Positions 62,268 through 64,000 of a stretch of 64,000 nucleotides of DNA are shown piece by piece. The DNA lies in contig NZ_QLYR01000001.1 in assembly GCF_003268275.1 (NCBI RefSeq), positions 248,001 to 312,000 of the forward strand. The letters are read 5' to 3'. The stretch is from Hydrogeniiclostridium mannosilyticum (lineage in GTDB: Bacteria > Bacillota > Clostridia > Oscillospirales > Acutalibacteraceae). Under the pieces are notes generated by a model, which did no database searches, was not told the origin of the DNA, and saw only the letters and a list, made by a program, of their open reading frames with translations. Within the stretch, counting starts at the first letter, position 1. Each line of letters begins with the position of its first letter. Made by a program: the position numbers and the translations under genes.

Positions 62268-62954
62268 TTAATAGCCCATCAGGGACAGGGCTTCGCGGGC
62301 GGCCTGTTGCTCCGCTTCCTTCTTACTACGCCCGCCGCCGCGGCCGATTACATTGGAGTTCAACCGAACCTCTACTGTAAAATGCTTGTCATGGTCCGGC
62401 CCTGTCTCTCCAATTAACACATAATGGATATGCTCCTCTGGATTTTGCTGAATAATCTCCTGAAGCGCCGTCTTGTAATCCTTGAACGATTTCTGCGTAT
62501 GCCCTTTTAAAAGCGGAAGTACAAAACGAAGAATAAACTTCCGGGCCTCCTCCATTCCGCCATCCAGATAGATGGCAGCAATAATTGCCTCAAATGCGTC
62601 CGCCAAAATGGAAGAACGGGCCCGCCCGCCGGAATTTTGCTCCCCATGGCTGAGGTAGAGATAATCGCCGACTCCAAGCTGCTTGGAAAAGCCGCAGCAG
62701 GCCTGCTCACAGACAAGGGCCGCCCGTTTTTTCGTCAATTCCCCCTCCGGGACCTCTGGAAAATTCCGGAACAAATAATCTGCAACCACAACGCCCAAAA
62801 CAGAATCGCCCAAAAATTCCAGACGCTCATTGCTCTCAGATCTATTTTTAGATTCATTTGCAAAAGAAGAATGCGTCAAAGCATTTAACAAATAATTTTG
62901 ATTGTTAAAATGATATTGAAGACGGTCCTCCAGTATTTTGATATCCTGTGCCAT
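62268..62954 (-). CDS. rnc: Ribonuclease III
   Basis: A 228-residue protein. RNase III signature NERLEFLGDSVLGVVVADYL near 41-60 with the catalytic Glu and Asp, ILADAFEAIIAAIYLDGGME near 112, then a C-terminal dsRNA-binding domain (DYKTALQEIIQQNPEEHIHY, GGGRSKKEAEQQAAREALSL). It processes rRNA and dsRNA. 45 bases downstream of plsX. Confidence 0.97.
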   Translation of the reverse strand: MAQDIKILEDRLQYHFNNQNYLLNALTHSSFANESKNRSESNERLEFLGDSVLGVVVADYLFRNFPEVPEGELTKKRAALVCEQACCGFSKQLGVGDYLYLSHGEQNSGGRARSSILADAFEAIIAAIYLDGGMEEARKFILRFVLPLLKGHTQKSFKDYKTALQEIIQQNPEEHIHYVLIGETGPDHDKHFTVEVRLNSNVIGRGGGRSKKEAEQQAAREALSLMGY

Positions 62955-62999
62955 TTTCTGCTCCTTTGATCCTCATCAATCATCCCAGATTAAAATTCC

Positions 63000-64000
63000 T
63001 TATTCCGCGGTGGATTCCCGCCCCTGTTCCTTTGCCGCTATGTTGATTGCCCTGATGCTGGCACTGATTTCATCCACAACGTTGCCCTCCACATAGGCCT
63101 TGGTCAGGCGCAGCGCGTTTTTGAAGGTTTTCGCCTTTGCGCTGCCATGCGCTTTAAACACAGGCTTTGAAGCGCCCATAATCGGAGCTCCGCCATATTC
63201 ATTATAATCCATCGTCTTCTTAAGCTCTTTTACATCGGAAAGAACCATCGCCGCCGCCAGCTTATTTTTAACGCTCTTTGTGAAAATCCCCTTGAGTTTA
63301 CTCATCAGCACCATGGCTACGCCTTCATAAAGCTTTAAAATGCAGTTGCCTGTGAAGCCGTCGGCAACAATGACATCAGCCGCATCTGCCGGGATGTCCC
63401 TTGCCTCAATGTTGCCGATAAAATTCACGGGCGCCTGCTTGAGCAGCGCAAAAGCCTCATGCTGGAGCTCACCGCCTTTGTGGTCCTCGGTGCCCACATT
63501 AGCAAGACCTACGCGCGGATTAGCAACCCCCATGACCTTATTCATATAAATGGAACCCATTATGCCGAACTGCTGGAGCATCTCCGGCTTACAATCCACG
63601 TTGGCGCCGCTGTCAATGAGCATAAAAAAGTCCTTATCCTTCGGCATAACCGGTGCAAAGGCAACGCGCCGCACCCCCTTAATGCGCTTGACAATCATCG
63701 TGGTACCGACAACAAGCGCACCGGAATTGCCGGCGCTGATAAAGGCATCTCCCTCGCCAGCCGCAAGCTTTTGCAGTCCGACAGCCATGGACGAGTCCTT
63801 CTTGGTCTTCATAATATCGCCCGCAGAGTCCTCCATCGTAATGATTTCCGGTGCATCGGCAATTTCCATTCGATTCAAGGAAATCTCATGTTCCTTCGCC
63901 ACACGTTCAATTTCAGCACGCGGCCCCGTCAACATAATATCGATATTGAGCTCTTCAACAGCCTCCGCGCAGCCCTTCAGGATTTCCAGCGGTGCATTGT
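63000..64000 (-). CDS. plsX: Phosphate acyltransferase PlsX, N-terminus cut by window edge
   Basis: The frame is open to the right edge; the last residues read NAPLEILKGCAEAVEELNID and MLTGPRAEIERVAKEHEISL, so the missing part is only the first dozen residues (MKIAVDAMGGD-type). Characteristic segments: SMAVGLQKLAAGEGDAFISAGNSGALV, VVADGFTGNCILKLYEGVAM and the C-terminal GAPIMGASKPVFKAHGSA. It makes acyl phosphate for PlsY. No acpP gene lies between plsX and rnc, unlike in many Firmicutes. Confidence 0.95.
   Translation of the reverse strand, partial: NAPLEILKGCAEAVEELNIDIMLTGPRAEIERVAKEHEISLNRMEIADAPEIITMEDSAGDIMKTKKDSSMAVGLQKLAAGEGDAFISAGNSGALVVGTTMIVKRIKGVRRVAFAPVMPKDKDFFMLIDSGANVDCKPEMLQQFGIMGSIYMNKVMGVANPRVGLANVGTEDHKGGELQHEAFALLKQAPVNFIGNIEARDIPADAADVIVADGFTGNCILKLYEGVAMVLMSKLKGIFTKSVKNKLAAAMVLSDVKELKKTMDYNEYGGAPIMGASKPVFKAHGSAKAKTFKNALRLTKAYVEGNVVDEISASIRAINIAAKEQGRESTAE

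Noticed and set aside
1-64000. CRISPR array or complete IS element
   Set aside because: No regularly spaced repeats and no transposase gene were found.

Overview
The window is chromosomal DNA of a strictly anaerobic, low-to-mid GC Firmicute, most likely a clostridium of the Ruminococcaceae/Oscillospiraceae type. This rests on a V-type (not F-type) ATPase operon, a group B-like [FeFe] hydrogenase with a Rex-type operator, a Fur/PerR regulator next to a reverse rubrerythrin, a lysine riboswitch, DAP-pathway genes and a LytTR/GHKL two-component pair. No plasmid replicon, CRISPR array, rRNA operon or complete IS element was seen.

Region 1 (1-13.5 kb, all genes on the minus strand) is one end of an integrative conjugative element (ICE). 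It encodes a cut-off DNA adenine methyltransferase, a hexapeptide-repeat protein, a protein of unknown function, a DUF3991/Toprim primase-like protein, an element-borne S-adenosylmethionine synthetase, small proteins, a class B sortase, a 1426-residue thioester/SpaA-repeat adhesin, a gamma-glutamylcyclotransferase paired with a GS-fold amidoligase, an RHH-like acidic protein, an unknown protein and a ParM/ParR-like segregation pair. Two related stem-loops separate the amidoligase module from its neighbours. No integrase or relaxase lies inside the window. The element appears to end between about 13.5 and 13.98 kb, just short of a tRNA-Leu gene and its terminator.

Region 2 (14-25.5 kb) is core genome: a GH125 mannosidase, a P-loop kinase and a MIF-like protein; queA; a lysine-riboswitch-controlled asd-dapA-dapB-ACT operon; a decayed stretch with a second tRNA-Leu; rarA; and a frameshifted membrane-protein pseudogene. 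Region 3 (25.5-41 kb) holds murE-murF, a PlsY-like acyltransferase with a glycolipid glycosyltransferase, the hydrogenase, a non-coding stretch with a candidate structured RNA, perR and reverse rubrerythrin, two small conserved genes, a LytTR regulator with a soluble histidine kinase and a two-half ABC exporter preceded by a LytTR-type direct repeat, and a PHP phosphatase.

Region 4 (41-51.6 kb) has an ACT protein and UPF0210 protein pair followed by a nine-gene V-ATPase operon (H-C-I-K-F-E-A-B-D). Region 5 (51.6-64 kb, minus strand) is a dense housekeeping block: plsX (cut by the window edge), rnc, a radical SAM protein, smc, ftsY, rdgB, yhbY, nadD, yqeK, rsfS and leuS.

The observations most worth a second look are the ICE amidoligase/cyclotransferase module with its non-AUG start and flanking paired stem-loops, the candidate structured RNA upstream of the hydrogenase, the Rex operator on the hydrogenase promoter, and the membrane-free kinase plus LytTR direct repeat ahead of the ABC exporter. 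All functional statements are read from sequence motifs; no database search was possible.
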